In this document: positions 28,674-39,850 of the stretch, in pieces
Layout of the letters: each line of letters starts with the position of its first letter
How positions within the stretch are numbered: the first letter of the stretch is position 1
From: Undibacterium sp.
Lineage (GTDB): Bacteria; Pseudomonadota; Gammaproteobacteria; Burkholderiales; Burkholderiaceae_D
Length of the DNA stretch: 64,000 nt
Assembly (NCBI GenBank): GCA_025352365.1
Contig: JANXTO010000099.1
Span: forward strand, 1 to 64,000
Direction of reading: 5' to 3'
Translations under genes and position numbers: made by a program
The notes under the pieces: model-generated
What the model saw: the letters and a program-made list of their open reading frames with translations, nothing else
Database searches by the model: none
Told to the model about the DNA's origin: nothing

Positions 28674-29072
28674 TTATTCGAAGGAGTAAAACACTCTGAA
28701 AGCAACTTTTCTGTCAGACCAAAAATCGGCCGCATCACGGAATACATCGAGCAAAATTTCCCGCGCTTCTTTATCAAACTTAGGTGTATTCGGTAACTGC
28801 TCTAGTACGACAACAAAGCCCGGTTGTGGACCCGATTTATAAATTAAGTCCGTCAGACAATCGGATAAGGCATCAAAATTTTTCCCCACATGTTTTGGGA
28901 AGCCGAACGAGGCTGCGATTTTGCCCAACACTTGTTGTTTGGTCGTCGCTTCTAAACAATAGGCATACAAAAAATGCTGCCCGAGTTGAGCTGCTTCTGC
29001 CTGTAAATCAGGCACACGAAAAGCGCGAATCGATTGCACGACATTCGGCGTTACGCTTGTTAGCAAACTCAT
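28674..29072 (-). CDS. Barstar-family ribonuclease inhibitor
   Basis: A barstar-like immunity protein. The segment FGFPKHVGKNFDALSDCLTDL matches the barstar core, where the G(K/R)NxDAL(x)DCL pattern forms the helix that plugs the RNase active site. The track starts at 29177, but AGGGAGAA lies immediately before the ATG at 29072, giving 132 residues; this is preferred. It follows directly after a secreted guanyl-specific RNase on the same strand, matching the barnase-barstar arrangement. It protects the cytoplasm from RNase that has not been exported. Confidence 0.88.
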   Translation of the reverse strand: MSLLTSVTPNVVQSIRAFRVPDLQAEAAQLGQHFLYAYCLEATTKQQVLGKIAASFGFPKHVGKNFDALSDCLTDLIYKSGPQPGFVVVLEQLPNTPKFDKEAREILLDVFRDAADFWSDRKVAFRVFYSFE

Positions 29073-29194
29073 TTCTCCCTCTGGTGGTGAGATTATTGTC
29101 ATATTGGTGTGGCTTGCTTTGTGGTGAATTGAATGTTGACTTGGTACTGCTTTTTTCGGCTGCCGTTTGTCTGGCACTGCTTTTAAATCTGAGG

Positions 29195-29632
29195 CTACTC
29201 TTTGATTTGCTTAAAACTTTCGTAATGGTCATCGGTGTAGTAGTACTCACCTGATGTCGCTGGCTCTCCACCGGCGATAACACGGCGCACGCCACGGTTT
29301 CGGGCTCTGGGTGTTTTTACTGTGTATTCATGGTAATAACCGCGTTTTTGCTTAGGCAGCCTGGACTCATAATTGCCAAATACCACGCCATCTTTATCAT
29401 ACGCAAATGGACCGCCTTGCTTGATCGAGAGTAAAGTCGCCTGTGCTTCTTTCGGTAGTTCTGCCAGCGCAATAGTCTGCATACTGGCGTTTGCGGCATG
29501 GGTTTCTTTGGCGTGTAACATGGAAGCACCAGAGAAAGCAAAAGAGGCCGATGCCAGCATCACGATTGTGAGCAGAGCAAACCACTTTTTTAAGAATGTT
29601 GCTTTGAAATTGTTCATCATTTTATGCGGCAA
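29195..29632 (-). CDS. Secreted guanyl-specific ribonuclease (barnase/RNase Sa-like)
   Basis: A 145-residue exported microbial RNase. The signal peptide spans about residues 10-40 (LTIVMLASASFAFSGASMLHA). The mature part has the RNase Sa/barnase fold signatures: LPKEAQATLLSIKQGGPFAYDKDGVVFGNYESRLP, the catalytic Glu in HEYTVKTP, Arg in ARNRGVRRVIAG and the C-terminal His in YYYTDDHYESFKQI. These Glu/Arg/His positions correspond to the catalytic triad. Paired with the barstar gene downstream. It may scavenge extracellular RNA or act on competitors. Confidence 0.9.
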   Translation of the reverse strand: MPHKMMNNFKATFLKKWFALLTIVMLASASFAFSGASMLHAKETHAANASMQTIALAELPKEAQATLLSIKQGGPFAYDKDGVVFGNYESRLPKQKRGYYHEYTVKTPRARNRGVRRVIAGGEPATSGEYYYTDDHYESFKQIKE

Positions 29633-29839
29633 CAGATTTAATTAAGTGACATAGATTAACGTTTTGTGTCGGGTGAATCAACCTTTAATAAACTAAAGAC
29701 AATGAAATTGGTCTCGATTTTGCGACAGCCGCGATTGTGTTAAGAACATTTGCAGAGCCGTATTAAAGATCGCTAAAACAAGCAACCCGGCGATAACGTG
29801 CAGCGCTTTTTTACTAGTTGGTCATTCTCAACATAAAAA

Positions 29840-29923
29840 TTACTCCCCATGGGTATATATTATTTGTCCATATAAAGTTTGGACAATAAGGCATATTTTA
29901 TTAAATTAAAGGGGAGTATATTA
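29840..29923 (-). repeat. Nested palindromic repeat, copy 4
   Basis: 84 bases in reverse orientation: outer arms TTACTCCCC and AGGGGAGTATATT, inner arms TTGTCCATATAA and TTTGGACAATAAGGC. It lies in the 380-base gap between the RNase and patatin genes; nothing else is recognised there. Confidence 0.88.
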
Positions 29924-30014
29924 AACATCCATCAAAATTCACTTCTCTTTTAATCAAGAAAGTAAATTATGGCACGCAGATATGCGTCTCGCACCTAAGA
30001 TCTAGTTCTAGCCT

Positions 30015-31190
30015 TTACTCGGCAAAGAATTGAGACACATCAGCGCGTCGCGCCCAGGTATCTTGCTTGCCCAACTCAATTAATTCTCTGGTGTAGCTGG
30101 ATTCAAACAAGAGGTAAGACGCCAGCGCCGAGCCGCGTACCTCGGTTGCACCGATGCCGCCCAACATGGTTCTGACGGGCAGTGGCAAGCTACCGATATG
30201 GCGGCTAGCGATGTCGTCCAGCCGTTGCGACGGTGCAATGACTAACAGATCAATCGGTTTTAGCGGCGTGTTTTTTAATACCTCGGGTGGCAACATGGAC
30301 AGGGTTTTATTAATACGCATTAAGCGTTCGATATCCACTGCCAGGCTGTCCAAAAATATGCTGGACATGGCATGACCGGCAATTTGCGCCAGACTAGGGT
30401 AACGGGCAATCTCGGTGTTCTCTCTTCTTGGCTCAGACAATCTGCCAGCACCGACGATCAACACTTTTTGTGCGCCCAGATGGATGGCAGGAGAAATTGG
30501 TGCCAATTGGCGCATAGAACCATCACCGCAAAACTCCAGAGAGCCGCCCCAGTTCAGCGCCACCGCGGGAAACATGAAGGGAATCGCAGAGGACGCCAAT
30601 AAATGGGGCACGCCGATGAAATCTCTTTGCGCCAGACGCTGGCTTCTGACCCATGGCTCGATCTCTGCCAGAGTCTGATAAAACGTCAGATGCTGACCTG
30701 CGGTATAGGAGGATGCCGTCACCGCCAGTGCATGTAGCGCACCGCTGGCTAGCGCCTGATCTAGCCGCGGCAAATCCAGCATGCGGTTTAATAAATCCGC
30801 CAGCGGGGAATTATCCAGCAGCGAGTTGGGCGGCGATTTACGCCATTTATTGAGCAGCCAGCCAAAGGACATTAACGACAACCAGCGTGCGCCGGAGCGT
30901 ATTACTCCCAAAGAATCAGCGCGATACACTTGCGCCGCCTCGAAGTTCTCCCAGACGTGCACGATACTGGCGACAGAATGGTTGAAATCGTCCGACCGGC
31001 AAGCCAGCGCCGTGGCATTAATGGCACCCGCAGAAGTACCGCAAATGATGCCAAAAGGATTGCGCTCTGGCGCCCAGCCATCTTCCAGCAAAATATCGGC
31101 AATGGCCTTCAGCACACCTACTTGATACGCAGCCCGCGCGCCGCCGCCAGTCAAAATCAAACCTGTAGTCGCATTGCTATTCATAGGCAT
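30015..31190 (-). CDS. Patatin-like phospholipase
   Basis: A 391-residue patatin-type lipid acyl hydrolase with a Ser-Asp dyad. The oxyanion-hole motif is [15 protein letters not shown] (residues about 15-29), the nucleophile Ser is in [10 protein letters not shown] (about 50-59) and the Asp is in [12 protein letters not shown] (about 225). No signal peptide or clear membrane anchor is seen, so it is probably cytoplasmic or peripheral. The substrate is unknown. It is monocistronic, between repeat copy 4 and the SDR terminator. Confidence 0.9.
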   Translation of the reverse strand: MPMNSNATTGLILTGGGARAAYQVGVLKAIADILLEDGWAPERNPFGIICGTSAGAINATALACRSDDFNHSVASIVHVWENFEAAQVYRADSLGVIRSGARWLSLMSFGWLLNKWRKSPPNSLLDNSPLADLLNRMLDLPRLDQALASGALHALAVTASSYTAGQHLTFYQTLAEIEPWVRSQRLAQRDFIGVPHLLASSAIPFMFPAVALNWGGSLEFCGDGSMRQLAPISPAIHLGAQKVLIVGAGRLSEPRRENTEIARYPSLAQIAGHAMSSIFLDSLAVDIERLMRINKTLSMLPPEVLKNTPLKPIDLLVIAPSQRLDDIASRHIGSLPLPVRTMLGGIGATEVRGSALASYLLFESSYTRELIELGKQDTWARRADVSQFFAE

Positions 31191-31312
31191 TTCTAAAGTA
31201 ATAGGTGTGACGAAAACTGTTTCGGCATCGTTCTCCTCGTGCTATTTGCATGGGATGCGCGAGTGAGCCTTGCAGAGAAAATTGACGGCGTACGTCAACA
31301 TCACGCCTAAAT

Positions 31313-31342
31313 AAAAAGGGCAAGCTAAAAAGCTTGCCCTAG
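31313..31342 (-). terminator. Terminator downstream of the SDR gene
   Basis: AGGGCAAGCT and AGCTTGCCCT form a perfect 10-bp stem with a four-base loop; on the minus strand TTTTTATTT follows. Confidence 0.9.
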
Positions 31343-31426
31343 TGTATTAGCGGCGTCTCAAAATGTCATGCTGCAGGACGATATTTGCGACGGCGGGTCA
31401 ACATTTATTCTGCAATTTACAACGGA

Positions 31427-32185
31427 TTACTTCGGTTGCATGCGGATCGCACCGTCTAAACGTATGGTTTCACCATTCATCATGACGTTTTCAATGATGG
31501 TTTTTGCCAGATGCGCATATTCGTCAGGCTTACCGAGGCGTGGTGGGAACGGTACCATTTTCCCCAAAGCGTCTTGCACTTCTTGCGGCATGCCTAATAA
31601 CATCGGTGTTTCAAAAATACCTGGGGCTATCGTCATCACGCGGATGCCGCTGCGGGACAAGTCACGCGCCATTGGCAAAGTCAGACCGACCACAGCCGCT
31701 TTGGAAGAGGCATAAGCAGCCTGACCGATTTGCCCGTCGTACGCGGCAACCGATGCTGTGTTAATGATCACACCGCGCTCACCGTGCTCTGCTGCGTCTG
31801 TCTTGCCCATGGCATCGGCGGCCAGACGGCACATGTTGAAGGTACCGATCAGATTGATGTTAACGACGCGCTGAAAAACGTCCAGCGGATGCGGGCCATC
31901 TTTGCCGACCGTTTTGATCGCGGGCGCTACACCTGCACAGTTGACCAGCCCGCGCAAAGTACCCATCGCGGTTGCGGCGGCAACGACTGCCAGGCCATCG
32001 GCTTCGGACGTGACGTCGCATTTAATGAACTGACCTTGTAATTCGGCGGCTAGTTTTTCGCCCGCCTCAACCTGCACATCGGCCAGCACCACTTTGCCGC
32101 CATTGGCAACAATCATGCGGGCAGTCGCTGCGCCCAGACCTGAAGCACCGCCGGTGATGATGAATACGCTATTTTGGATTTGCAT
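31427..32185 (-). CDS. SDR 3-hydroxyacyl-CoA dehydrogenase (HSD17B10-like)
   Basis: A 252-residue short-chain dehydrogenase. The NAD-binding [14 protein letters not shown] is at residues 12-25, [14 protein letters not shown] near 87, the catalytic Ser in [13 protein letters not shown] near 143 and Tyr-x3-Lys in [11 protein letters not shown] near 158. The C-terminal [11 protein letters not shown] with LGMPQEV is typical of the HSD10 group, which oxidises 2-methyl-3-hydroxybutyryl-CoA in isoleucine breakdown and short 3-hydroxyacyl-CoAs. A perfect 20-bp palindrome in the upstream region is consistent with control by a catabolic regulator. Confidence 0.9.
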   Translation of the reverse strand: MQIQNSVFIITGGASGLGAATARMIVANGGKVVLADVQVEAGEKLAAELQGQFIKCDVTSEADGLAVVAAATAMGTLRGLVNCAGVAPAIKTVGKDGPHPLDVFQRVVNINLIGTFNMCRLAADAMGKTDAAEHGERGVIINTASVAAYDGQIGQAAYASSKAAVVGLTLPMARDLSRSGIRVMTIAPGIFETPMLLGMPQEVQDALGKMVPFPPRLGKPDEYAHLAKTIIENVMMNGETIRLDGAIRMQPK

Positions 32186-32290
32186 TTGTTGTCTCTCTTT
32201 TTTGATGTGGGTCGTTTTACTGACGTTGATTGAGGTTGGAATTTAGGCTCAGATTGACGCTTACATTAACGCGTAAATTGACGAGTACAT

Positions 32291-32310
32291 TGACGTTTAC
32301 GTAAACGTCA
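32291..32310. promoter_or_regulatory. Perfect 20-bp palindrome upstream of the SDR gene
   Basis: TGACGTTTACGTAAACGTCA is its own reverse complement. A second, imperfect relative (TTGACGCTTACATTAACGCG) lies about 45 bases nearer the gene. ACGTTTACGTAAACGT-type sites resemble those of MerR-family LiuR regulators of branched-chain amino acid breakdown in proteobacteria, which would fit the enzyme. The identity of the regulator is inference. Confidence 0.6.
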
Positions 32311-32436
32311 TTATGGCAACATTGTACTCAATTTTATTCCAGCAAAACAGAGCTAGCTTAGACAAAAGTCTGATTAAAATACAGGCCGGTAGCCAGAAAT
32401 CCACCATTTAACAATAAGTTAAAAATAAAGGGATTC

Positions 32437-32520
32437 AATATACTCCCCACTTTTTAACGAAAATTGCCTTACAGACCAATGAATATATGGACATATAAAC
32501 ATACTTACCATGAGTATATT
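32437..32520 (+). repeat. Nested palindromic repeat, copy 5
   Basis: 84 bases with outer arms AATATACTCCCC and TGAGTATATT. The inner arms are diverged (AGACCAATG against TATGGACATAT), making this the most worn full-length copy. It lies between the hppA terminator and the SDR promoter. Confidence 0.8.
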
Positions 32521-32552
32521 TATTGCGACTTAATAAGATCGTCAAAATAAAA

Positions 32553-32600
32553 CGCAGATAAAGTGATCATTGCGATCAATGTATATCGAATTTATCTGCG
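32553..32600 (-). terminator. hppA terminator
   Basis: CGCAGATAAA and TTTATCTGCG form a perfect outer stem of 10 bp enclosing a smaller TGATC/GATCA hairpin; on the minus strand TTTTATTTTG follows. Confidence 0.75.
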
Positions 32601-32612
32601 CCTCATTAGCTT

Positions 32613-34796
32613 TTAGAGTTTGCTTTTAGGGCTGACGTCTGCTGCGACGAGCTTAGTCGCTATCTTGGCTGGCATCACCACAGACTGGCTGACAGCTACA
32701 TTTGCTGCGTGAGAGGCATTTTGCGTACCAGCAGCATGCGGTACAAAAGGTGCCGAACTTGGCAACAAAGGTACTAACAGCAGCGCCACAATATTAATAA
32801 TTTTGATCAGAGGATTGATCGCGGGACCCGCTGTATCTTTGTAAGGATCACCGACCGTATCGCCCGTGACCGCTGCTTTATGCGCCTCCGAACCTTTGCC
32901 GCCATGATGTCCGTCTTCAATATATTTTTTAGCGTTGTCCCAGGCGCCGCCACCGGTAGTCATCGAGATCGCGACAAACAGTCCTGTCACGATCGTACCC
33001 ATCAGCAAACCACCCAAGGCCGCTGGCCCGAGTAGCAAGCCCACCAGCACGGGGACGATAACTGGCAACAGCGACGGCACGATCATCTCTTTGATGGCGG
33101 AGGTCGTCAGCATATCCACAGCCTTGTCATATTCTGGCTTGCCGGTACCATCCATGATGCCTTTGATCTCTTTAAACTGGCGGCGCACCTCTACCACCAC
33201 AGCACCCGCTGCACGCCCTACCGCCTCCATCGCCATGGCACCAAACAAGTAAGGGATCAGGCCACCGATAAACAGGCCGACGATCACTTGTGGGTTCGAT
33301 AAATCAAACGAGGTACTTTTACCGACCGAATCCAACGCATGCGTGTAATCAGCAAACAAGACCAGCGCTGCCAGACCAGCAGAACCGATTGCATAGCCTT
33401 TGGTGACTGCCTTAGTGGTATTGCCGACTGCATCTAATGGATCGGTAATTGCCCGCACTGATGCTGGCATCTCTGACATTTCGGCAATGCCGCCTGCGTT
33501 ATCGGTGATTGGGCCATAAGCATCCAGCGCCACGATAATGCCTGCCATCGACAGCATCGACGTTGCGGCAATCGCAATCCCATACAAGCCCGCCAGCCAA
33601 TAGGAGGCCAAAATCGCGGCGCAGACTGCCAGCACTGGGTAGGCAGTGGATTTCATTGAGACGCCAAGACCAGCGATGATATTGGTACCATGCCCGGTGG
33701 TCGATGCCTGGGCGATATGTTTGACCGGGGCAAAATCAGTACCGGTGTAATACTCGGTGATGTAGACCATTAAACCAGTCAGCACAATCCCGATCACGGT
33801 AGAGCCCATCATCGGCACACGCATATCTGCAGGCATGATCTGCCACGTTACAAGAGCAAACCCGATCAGTGATAAACCCGCCGCCCACCACAAGCCTGTG
33901 TATAAAGCGGACATGATTTTTTTGCCGGGCTTGGCTTTTACCATAGAGCAGCCAACGATCGACGCCAGAATTGAGACGGCACCCAACATCAGCGGATAAA
34001 CAATGGCCTCACTTGTCGCATTGGGAACAATCAAGGCACCCAATAACATGGTGGCGATTAAGGTCACGACATAGGTTTCAAACAAATCGGCTGCCATGCC
34101 TGCGCAGTCGCCCACGTTGTCACCCACGTTGTCGGCAATCACGGCGGGATTACGCGGATCGTCCTCTGGGATACCCGCCTCCACCTTTCCAACCAGATCA
34201 GCACCGACGTCGGCACCTTTGGTAAAAATGCCGCCGCCAAGACGGGCAAAAATAGAGATCAGCGAAGCGCCAAACGCTAAACCGATGAGCGGTTTAAGTA
34301 CATCATGCTGAGACAACACAAGCTCAGGGTGACCTGCGGCGGAAACCACCAGCCACCAGTAAAACAAAGTGACGCCCAGCAAGCCCAGACCGACCACCAG
34401 CATGCCGGTAATTGCGCCGCCTCTGAACGCGACATCCAAAGCCTCGTTAATGCCTTTCGTTGCTGCTTGCGCCGTGCGGACATTGGCACGTACCGAGACA
34501 TTCATCCCGATAAAACCACATGCACCAGATAACACAGCCCCCACTAAAAACCCTGATGCGGTCATCAGACCCAAGCCGGGCGCCACCGCAATGGCAATAA
34601 ATAATACAGCACCAACCATTGCGATGGTTCTGTATTGTCTGGCCAGATATGCTGCTGCACCTTGCTGTATTGCAGCAGCAATTTCTTGCATGCGAGGGTT
34701 GCCCGCATCTTGTTTCAAAATCCAGCTACGCGAGACCAGACCATAGGCCACGGCGACGATACCGCATGCAATGACGTACCATAAGTTTGTAGACAT
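32613..34796 (-). CDS. hppA: Membrane proton-pumping inorganic pyrophosphatase
   Basis: HppA couples pyrophosphate hydrolysis to proton export across the inner membrane. About 16 hydrophobic segments are present. The substrate-binding acidic motif [37 protein letters not shown] lies near residues 190-230. The motif [15 protein letters not shown] has Lys after GNTT, the signature of the potassium-independent subfamily (potassium-dependent forms have Ala there). The track starts at 34844; I prefer the ATG at 34796 with GGAGGAG seven bases upstream, giving 727 residues. Confidence 0.95.
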   Translation of the reverse strand: MSTNLWYVIACGIVAVAYGLVSRSWILKQDAGNPRMQEIAAAIQQGAAAYLARQYRTIAMVGAVLFIAIAVAPGLGLMTASGFLVGAVLSGACGFIGMNVSVRANVRTAQAATKGINEALDVAFRGGAITGMLVVGLGLLGVTLFYWWLVVSAAGHPELVLSQHDVLKPLIGLAFGASLISIFARLGGGIFTKGADVGADLVGKVEAGIPEDDPRNPAVIADNVGDNVGDCAGMAADLFETYVVTLIATMLLGALIVPNATSEAIVYPLMLGAVSILASIVGCSMVKAKPGKKIMSALYTGLWWAAGLSLIGFALVTWQIMPADMRVPMMGSTVIGIVLTGLMVYITEYYTGTDFAPVKHIAQASTTGHGTNIIAGLGVSMKSTAYPVLAVCAAILASYWLAGLYGIAIAATSMLSMAGIIVALDAYGPITDNAGGIAEMSEMPASVRAITDPLDAVGNTTKAVTKGYAIGSAGLAALVLFADYTHALDSVGKSTSFDLSNPQVIVGLFIGGLIPYLFGAMAMEAVGRAAGAVVVEVRRQFKEIKGIMDGTGKPEYDKAVDMLTTSAIKEMIVPSLLPVIVPVLVGLLLGPAALGGLLMGTIVTGLFVAISMTTGGGAWDNAKKYIEDGHHGGKGSEAHKAAVTGDTVGDPYKDTAGPAINPLIKIINIVALLLVPLLPSSAPFVPHAAGTQNASHAANVAVSQSVVMPAKIATKLVAADVSPKSKL

Positions 34797-34976
34797 ATTG
34801 ACTCCTCCAATTGTTATGGGCTTCTTTTGCATGGGCAGCGTCAACTACCAAGTGCAAAATTGCCCTATGTAATTATCGTAAGTTCGGTAAGTATCAAAAA
34901 TAGAGAATAGAACTGAAACTAAGACAGAGCAAAAACATGGAGCAAAACAGATCACAAAAAATCGTGATGAGATAAA

Positions 34977-35149
34977 CCGAGATTTTTCATCAGGCGCACC
35001 AGAGGTGCTATTTGAGTGCTGACGGCGCATTTCCGGTCATTTTTGACGTTCTTCGTTGCTCATGGGCTCGCCATGAGCGTCTCATTCACGCCAAAACTGC
35101 CTCGAAAAGTGCATCCGTCATCATCTCAAATCCTGATGAAAACTCTCGG
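34977..35149. repeat. 173-bp long inverted repeat between hppA and adk
   Basis: The ends CCGAGATTTTTCATCAGG and, on the other strand, CCGAGAGTTTTCATCAGG match at 17 of 18 positions. Pairing continues inward (ATTTGAG, TGACGG, GCTCATGG) to a central CATGGGCTCGCCATG. The whole could fold as one long stem-loop or cruciform. No ORF is credible within it. The remainder of 34797-35403 shows nothing else. Confidence 0.7.
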
Positions 35150-35405
35150 ATAAAACGGTGAAAAAGTAAAACAACGACAAATCTCACTTCTTGATGATGC
35201 TTGATACGTCATACGTGGCGCGTGATGCTGCGTAATGTGATCGGTGTCGGCATCACAAAGTGATGGCTACAAGGTGCTGCAAAACTCAATCATTAGAGCT
35301 GAACCTTTAGAGCTGAATCCTTAGAACTGAATCCATACAACTTAGTCGTTACAACTTATCCGTGGCCCGTTTTTAGAGGAAGATTTGTCTGGGGGCAGTT
35401 GACAA

Positions 35406-35434
35406 GAAAAAAGCGGACAATCTTGTCCGCTTTT
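35406..35434 (-). terminator. adk terminator
   Basis: AAGCGGACAA and TTGTCCGCTT form a perfect 10-bp stem with a two-base loop; on the minus strand TTTTCTTGTC follows, five bases after the adk stop. Confidence 0.9.
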
Positions 35435-35436
35435 AT

Positions 35437-36471
<1,035 letters not shown>

Positions 36472-37218
36472 TCAATAGAATTGTCTTGCCCGAATCAAAT
36501 CCTCTGGCGTGTCCACACCGGGAGCAGGACTGGTGTCTGTGACATGCACCGCAATCGCATGACCGTTCCATAAGACCCGCAGTTGTTCTAAGGCCTCAAT
36601 TTGTTCAAGCGGAGAAACTTCCAGATTGGGATAAGCCAATAGAAAATCATTGCGGTATGCATACAAGCCAATGTGTCGCAAAGGCGCGTAACCGGTCGGC
36701 AACACATCTCTATTCAAAGCAAAAGCATCACGATGCCAAGGGATCGTTGCACGCGAAAACATCAGCGCTCGACCAAACTTATCCAGCACAACTTTCACGA
36801 CATTGGGATTAAACACATCCTCCACGTCATGCAAAGGATGCGCGGCGGTTGCCATGGGTACTTGCGTAGTAACAAGCGCGGCAGTCGCCGCAATCAAGGC
36901 CGGATCAATCAAAGGTTCATCGCCTTGCACGTTGACTACCACTGCGTCCGCCGCCAAACCCAACAATGCTGATACTTCAGCGATTCTGTCAGTGCCGGAG
37001 GGATGATCGCTGCGGGTCATACAGGCTGGTATGCCATGCTCACGGCAAGCCGCCAGAATGTCAGCATGATCGGTCGCTACGATAATTTGCGACGCGCCGG
37101 ACAGCATGGCACGCTCAGCGGTACGTACCACCATCGGCTTGCCGCCCAGATCTGCCAGAGGTTTATTAGGTAAGCGGCTGGACGCTAAACGCGCTGGAAT
37201 AATGACACTAAAACTCAT
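36472..37218 (-). CDS. kdsB: 3-deoxy-manno-octulosonate cytidylyltransferase
   Basis: KdsB activates KDO to CMP-KDO for lipopolysaccharide inner core synthesis. The 248 residues carry the N-terminal [32 protein letters not shown] signature, [11 protein letters not shown] (about residue 95) and the C-terminal [12 protein letters not shown]. It lies 13 bases after the Trm112-like gene and downstream of lpxK, a conserved LPS block. Confidence 0.97.
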   Translation of the reverse strand: MSFSVIIPARLASSRLPNKPLADLGGKPMVVRTAERAMLSGASQIIVATDHADILAACREHGIPACMTRSDHPSGTDRIAEVSALLGLAADAVVVNVQGDEPLIDPALIAATAALVTTQVPMATAAHPLHDVEDVFNPNVVKVVLDKFGRALMFSRATIPWHRDAFALNRDVLPTGYAPLRHIGLYAYRNDFLLAYPNLEVSPLEQIEALEQLRVLWNGHAIAVHVTDTSPAPGVDTPEDLIRARQFY

Positions 37219-37231
37219 CTTACAAGCCCGT

Positions 37232-37411
37232 TCAGACAGGTGGAAAAGCAGGCAACTGACGCGCCTGATCTACCCACATGATGGGAATATCGTCACGAAT
37301 AAGGAAAGCCAGTTTGTCTGCATTGCAAATCAATTCTTTTGCTGGCTTGTCGTACACCAGCGGGCCTTTGCACAAAGGGCAGACCAAGACATCAAGCAAG
37401 CGTGCGTCCAT
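37232..37411 (-). CDS. Trm112/YcaR family small zinc-ribbon-like protein
   Basis: Too short for the ORF track. It encodes 59 residues beginning [20 protein letters not shown], with CPLC near residue 11-14 and a third Cys in [19 protein letters not shown]. That is the Trm112p-like/YcaR pattern. It overlaps the lpxK stop by 20 bases and precedes kdsB by 13, exactly the lpxK-ycaR-kdsB order of other proteobacteria. In E. coli YcaR has no settled function; eukaryotic Trm112 activates methyltransferases. Confidence 0.93.
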   Translation of the reverse strand: MDARLLDVLVCPLCKGPLVYDKPAKELICNADKLAFLIRDDIPIMWVDQARQLPAFPPV

Positions 37412-38432
37412 GTTGTTTCTCCGAAATCAGTTGAATTATATTTGCCACAAAAGCAGCATCGAGTTGCGCATCGATTGGCACTACCCAGAGTCGAGCATCT
37501 TGTTGCAATGCAGAGATTTGCCGACATTTTACTGCATCCTTTTCTGTCATCAGGATGATGTCAGCATCTATCTTCGCAAAACTTGTCGCAGTGAACAAAT
37601 GGTGATCTGGCAAAGCCAGCGTCGTGCATTTCACGCCAGCGATTTGCAGCATGCTAAAAAAACGCTGTGGATTGCCAATACCTGCAGCAGCGGTGATTTT
37701 CAGCTTGCCGGCGCTGAGGGCAAGCAAGCTTTGTTGGTGCTCGATGTTTCCAAGCTGATAAATTTGTTCTGGCACTAAGCGCATGCGGACAAAGGATTGG
37801 CCGATGCCGGACGGTGTGAATTCTGGCGGTGCATTTAACACCGTCACATCACGACGTCTTTGCACCGGCTCTCGCAGAGGTCCAGCAGGCAACATCCAGC
37901 CATTACCAGCACCACGTTGATCAAACAACATAATTTCAACATCTCTGGCAAGGGCGTAATGCTGTAAGCCATCGTCAGAAATGATTACATTCGTTGCCGG
38001 ATGCAATGCCAGCAGCGTCTGCGCAGCCAACACACGCTGCCGTCCGACTACCACTGGGGATTGCGTACGCAGGTGGATCAGCAAAGGCTCATCACCGACA
38101 ATGTGCGCTAAGGAATCTGCCTTCACCTCGGTAATGCTGTCCGCTTGTGCGCCATAACCTCTGGAAATCACGCCCGGCGTCCAACCAGCCGCTTTTAATT
38201 GTTGCACTAAAAAAATTACCAGTGGCGTTTTACCGGTACCACCGACAAAAATATTACCAACCACGACGACCGGCACTGCCAGACGTGTTTGCGGTTTGTA
38301 GCCCATCATGATCAGACCAAAACGAAAACTCACCAGCATCTGGAACAATTTAGCCATCGGCCATAGCAAACAGGCGAGTAAACCACGCCGCTGCCAGGCG
38401 CGCATCAAAACGGCTTCGAGCATTGAACGCAA
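37392..38432 (-). CDS. lpxK: Tetraacyldisaccharide 4'-kinase
   Basis: LpxK phosphorylates the lipid A precursor at the 4' position on the inner membrane. The P-loop [19 protein letters not shown], the following GVISRGYGA and [15 protein letters not shown] are family signatures. The track's frame starts at 38543, adding 37 unlikely residues. I prefer the TTG at 38432, which has GGAG eight bases upstream; the ATG at 38423 is the alternative. Family N-termini usually begin near the [13 protein letters not shown] segment, supporting the shorter form. It follows exbD on the same strand. Confidence 0.93.
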   Translation of the reverse strand: MRSMLEAVLMRAWQRRGLLACLLWPMAKLFQMLVSFRFGLIMMGYKPQTRLAVPVVVVGNIFVGGTGKTPLVIFLVQQLKAAGWTPGVISRGYGAQADSITEVKADSLAHIVGDEPLLIHLRTQSPVVVGRQRVLAAQTLLALHPATNVIISDDGLQHYALARDVEIMLFDQRGAGNGWMLPAGPLREPVQRRRDVTVLNAPPEFTPSGIGQSFVRMRLVPEQIYQLGNIEHQQSLLALSAGKLKITAAAGIGNPQRFFSMLQIAGVKCTTLALPDHHLFTATSFAKIDADIILMTEKDAVKCRQISALQQDARLWVVPIDAQLDAAFVANIIQLISEKQHGRTLA

Positions 38433-38639
38433 GGAAAGTACTCCAGAGAAATAAGTAATCAGGTTAAAGCAAGAATATATAGAAACATACTCCATACCAG
38501 TACCAGCATCACGAAGGGGATCGTCCAAGTATTGTTTGGACAAATGAGCATCTAACTAAGATACTCCCCCATTTCTCATATCAATACACAGCTAGCAATA
38601 ATATATTGAGCTTAATGACGCTGATTGACTACTTCGTGA

Positions 38640-39089
38640 TTATTTGGACTTAGCAGACGCCTGTGCGGCAAAGGTCACTTTCGCCAAACCAGCGATCCTC
38701 GCGGCCTCTAATACGTCCACCACTGACTGATGGGTAGTAGCCCGGTCAGCATTGATGATGATTACTGGATCAACTTTGGTACCCGTTTTACCTGCATCCA
38801 TCGCCGTGACTACTTGTTTTAAATCTTCTGCCAATGTCGCCGTATCCAAAAACGACACTGGCTGATTATTGATTTTGTAGCGACCTTGGGCATCAATCCC
38901 GATATCGATCTGATTCGGCTTGTCTTGCGCTTTTTCTGCATCTGCCGTCGGCAAGGTGATTTGCAATTCTGTAAAACGGCTATATGTCGTCGTGACCATC
39001 AAAAAAATCAAAATCACCAGCAACACGTCGATGAAAGGGATCAAATTGATTTCGGGGTCTTCTCGCCCCTGACCTTTGCGGAAATTCAT
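38640..39089 (-). CDS. exbD: Biopolymer transport protein ExbD
   Basis: A 149-residue inner-membrane protein of the ExbB/ExbD motor that energises TonB. One transmembrane helix near residues 16-36 (LIPFIDVLLVILIFLMVTTTY) includes the essential Asp of NLIPFIDVLLV. A periplasmic domain follows. Its ATG overlaps the exbB stop (TAATG), so the two are translationally coupled. No tonB lies here. The exbBD-lpxK linkage is common in betaproteobacteria. Confidence 0.92.
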   Translation of the reverse strand: MNFRKGQGREDPEINLIPFIDVLLVILIFLMVTTTYSRFTELQITLPTADAEKAQDKPNQIDIGIDAQGRYKINNQPVSFLDTATLAEDLKQVVTAMDAGKTGTKVDPVIIINADRATTHQSVVDVLEAARIAGLAKVTFAAQASAKSK

Positions 39090-39694
39090 TATTTTCTCGC
39101 GCTGTGTACGGTATCAACAAATTTCACCGCCTGCTGCTCCATATCGACCACCAAGCTATCGACCAGTGCGCGGAAATGACGATAAAAAATCAAGGCCGGC
39201 ATCGCAATCATCAGGCCAAAACCGGTGTTGTACAAAGCCACAGAAATACCATGCGCTAATTGCGCTGGATTGGCGCCGGAGGCATTTTGCGAGCCAAAAA
39301 TCTCGATCATACCGACCACCGTGCCGAACAAGCCCATCAACGGCGCCAGCGATGCAATGGTGCCCAGCGTCGTCAAAAAGCGTTCTAATTCATGCGCTGC
39401 GCCACGACCAGCTTCTTCAATGGACTCTTTCATGACTTCACGGGGCGCGTTGACATTACGCAAACCAGCAGCCAGCACTTTTCCCAATGGAGAGTTATTG
39501 GACAATTGATCAATCACCTCCTGCTTGATTTTGCCAGCGTGATACACGCGGATCACTTCATCCAGCAAGGTGCGCGGCAAAATACGCTGACGGCGCAGGG
39601 ACAAAGTACGTTCGATAATTAATGCCAGCGCGATAATCGATGCGACTAACAAAAGGTAAATAGGCCAGCCAGCCGCTTGAATAATGGCAAACAA
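39089..39694 (-). CDS. exbB: MotA/TolQ/ExbB proton channel protein ExbB
   Basis: A 201-residue proton-channel subunit with three hydrophobic segments (about residues 8-28, 110-132, 150-172). The ASLAPLMGLFGTVVGMIEIF stretch is the MotA/TolQ/ExbB hallmark. The start is a TTG with AAGGAG seven bases upstream. It powers TonB receptors such as the one at 59.2-62 kb, or a Tol-like function; the ExbB call relies on its pairing with ExbD and lpxK. Confidence 0.92.
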   Translation of the reverse strand: MFAIIQAAGWPIYLLLVASIIALALIIERTLSLRRQRILPRTLLDEVIRVYHAGKIKQEVIDQLSNNSPLGKVLAAGLRNVNAPREVMKESIEEAGRGAAHELERFLTTLGTIASLAPLMGLFGTVVGMIEIFGSQNASGANPAQLAHGISVALYNTGFGLMIAMPALIFYRHFRALVDSLVVDMEQQAVKFVDTVHSARK

Positions 39695-39850
39695 AAGTGA
39701 CTCCTTAGTCCTGGATTTGTAATGTGTGGAGGGAAAGCATCTAACCCAGCAATGTAGCGCGTTGTCTGCTTGCGAGCAAGTATCGTCGGCGAAAATCTTA
39801 AATTATCTTTTAGACAATCCGATAATGTAGTCCGATCGTGAAGTTAAGAT

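Noticed and set aside
34845-35030. 61-codon ORF upstream of hppA
   Set aside because: It overlaps the left part of the 173-bp inverted repeat and has no recognisable motif or ribosome site.
38528-38578. Possible eighth copy of the nested palindrome (TTTGGACAAAT and ATACTCCCCC near the lpxK/exbD gap)
   Set aside because: Only one outer arm and one inner arm-like piece are present, in the wrong order; it may be a scrambled remnant or chance.
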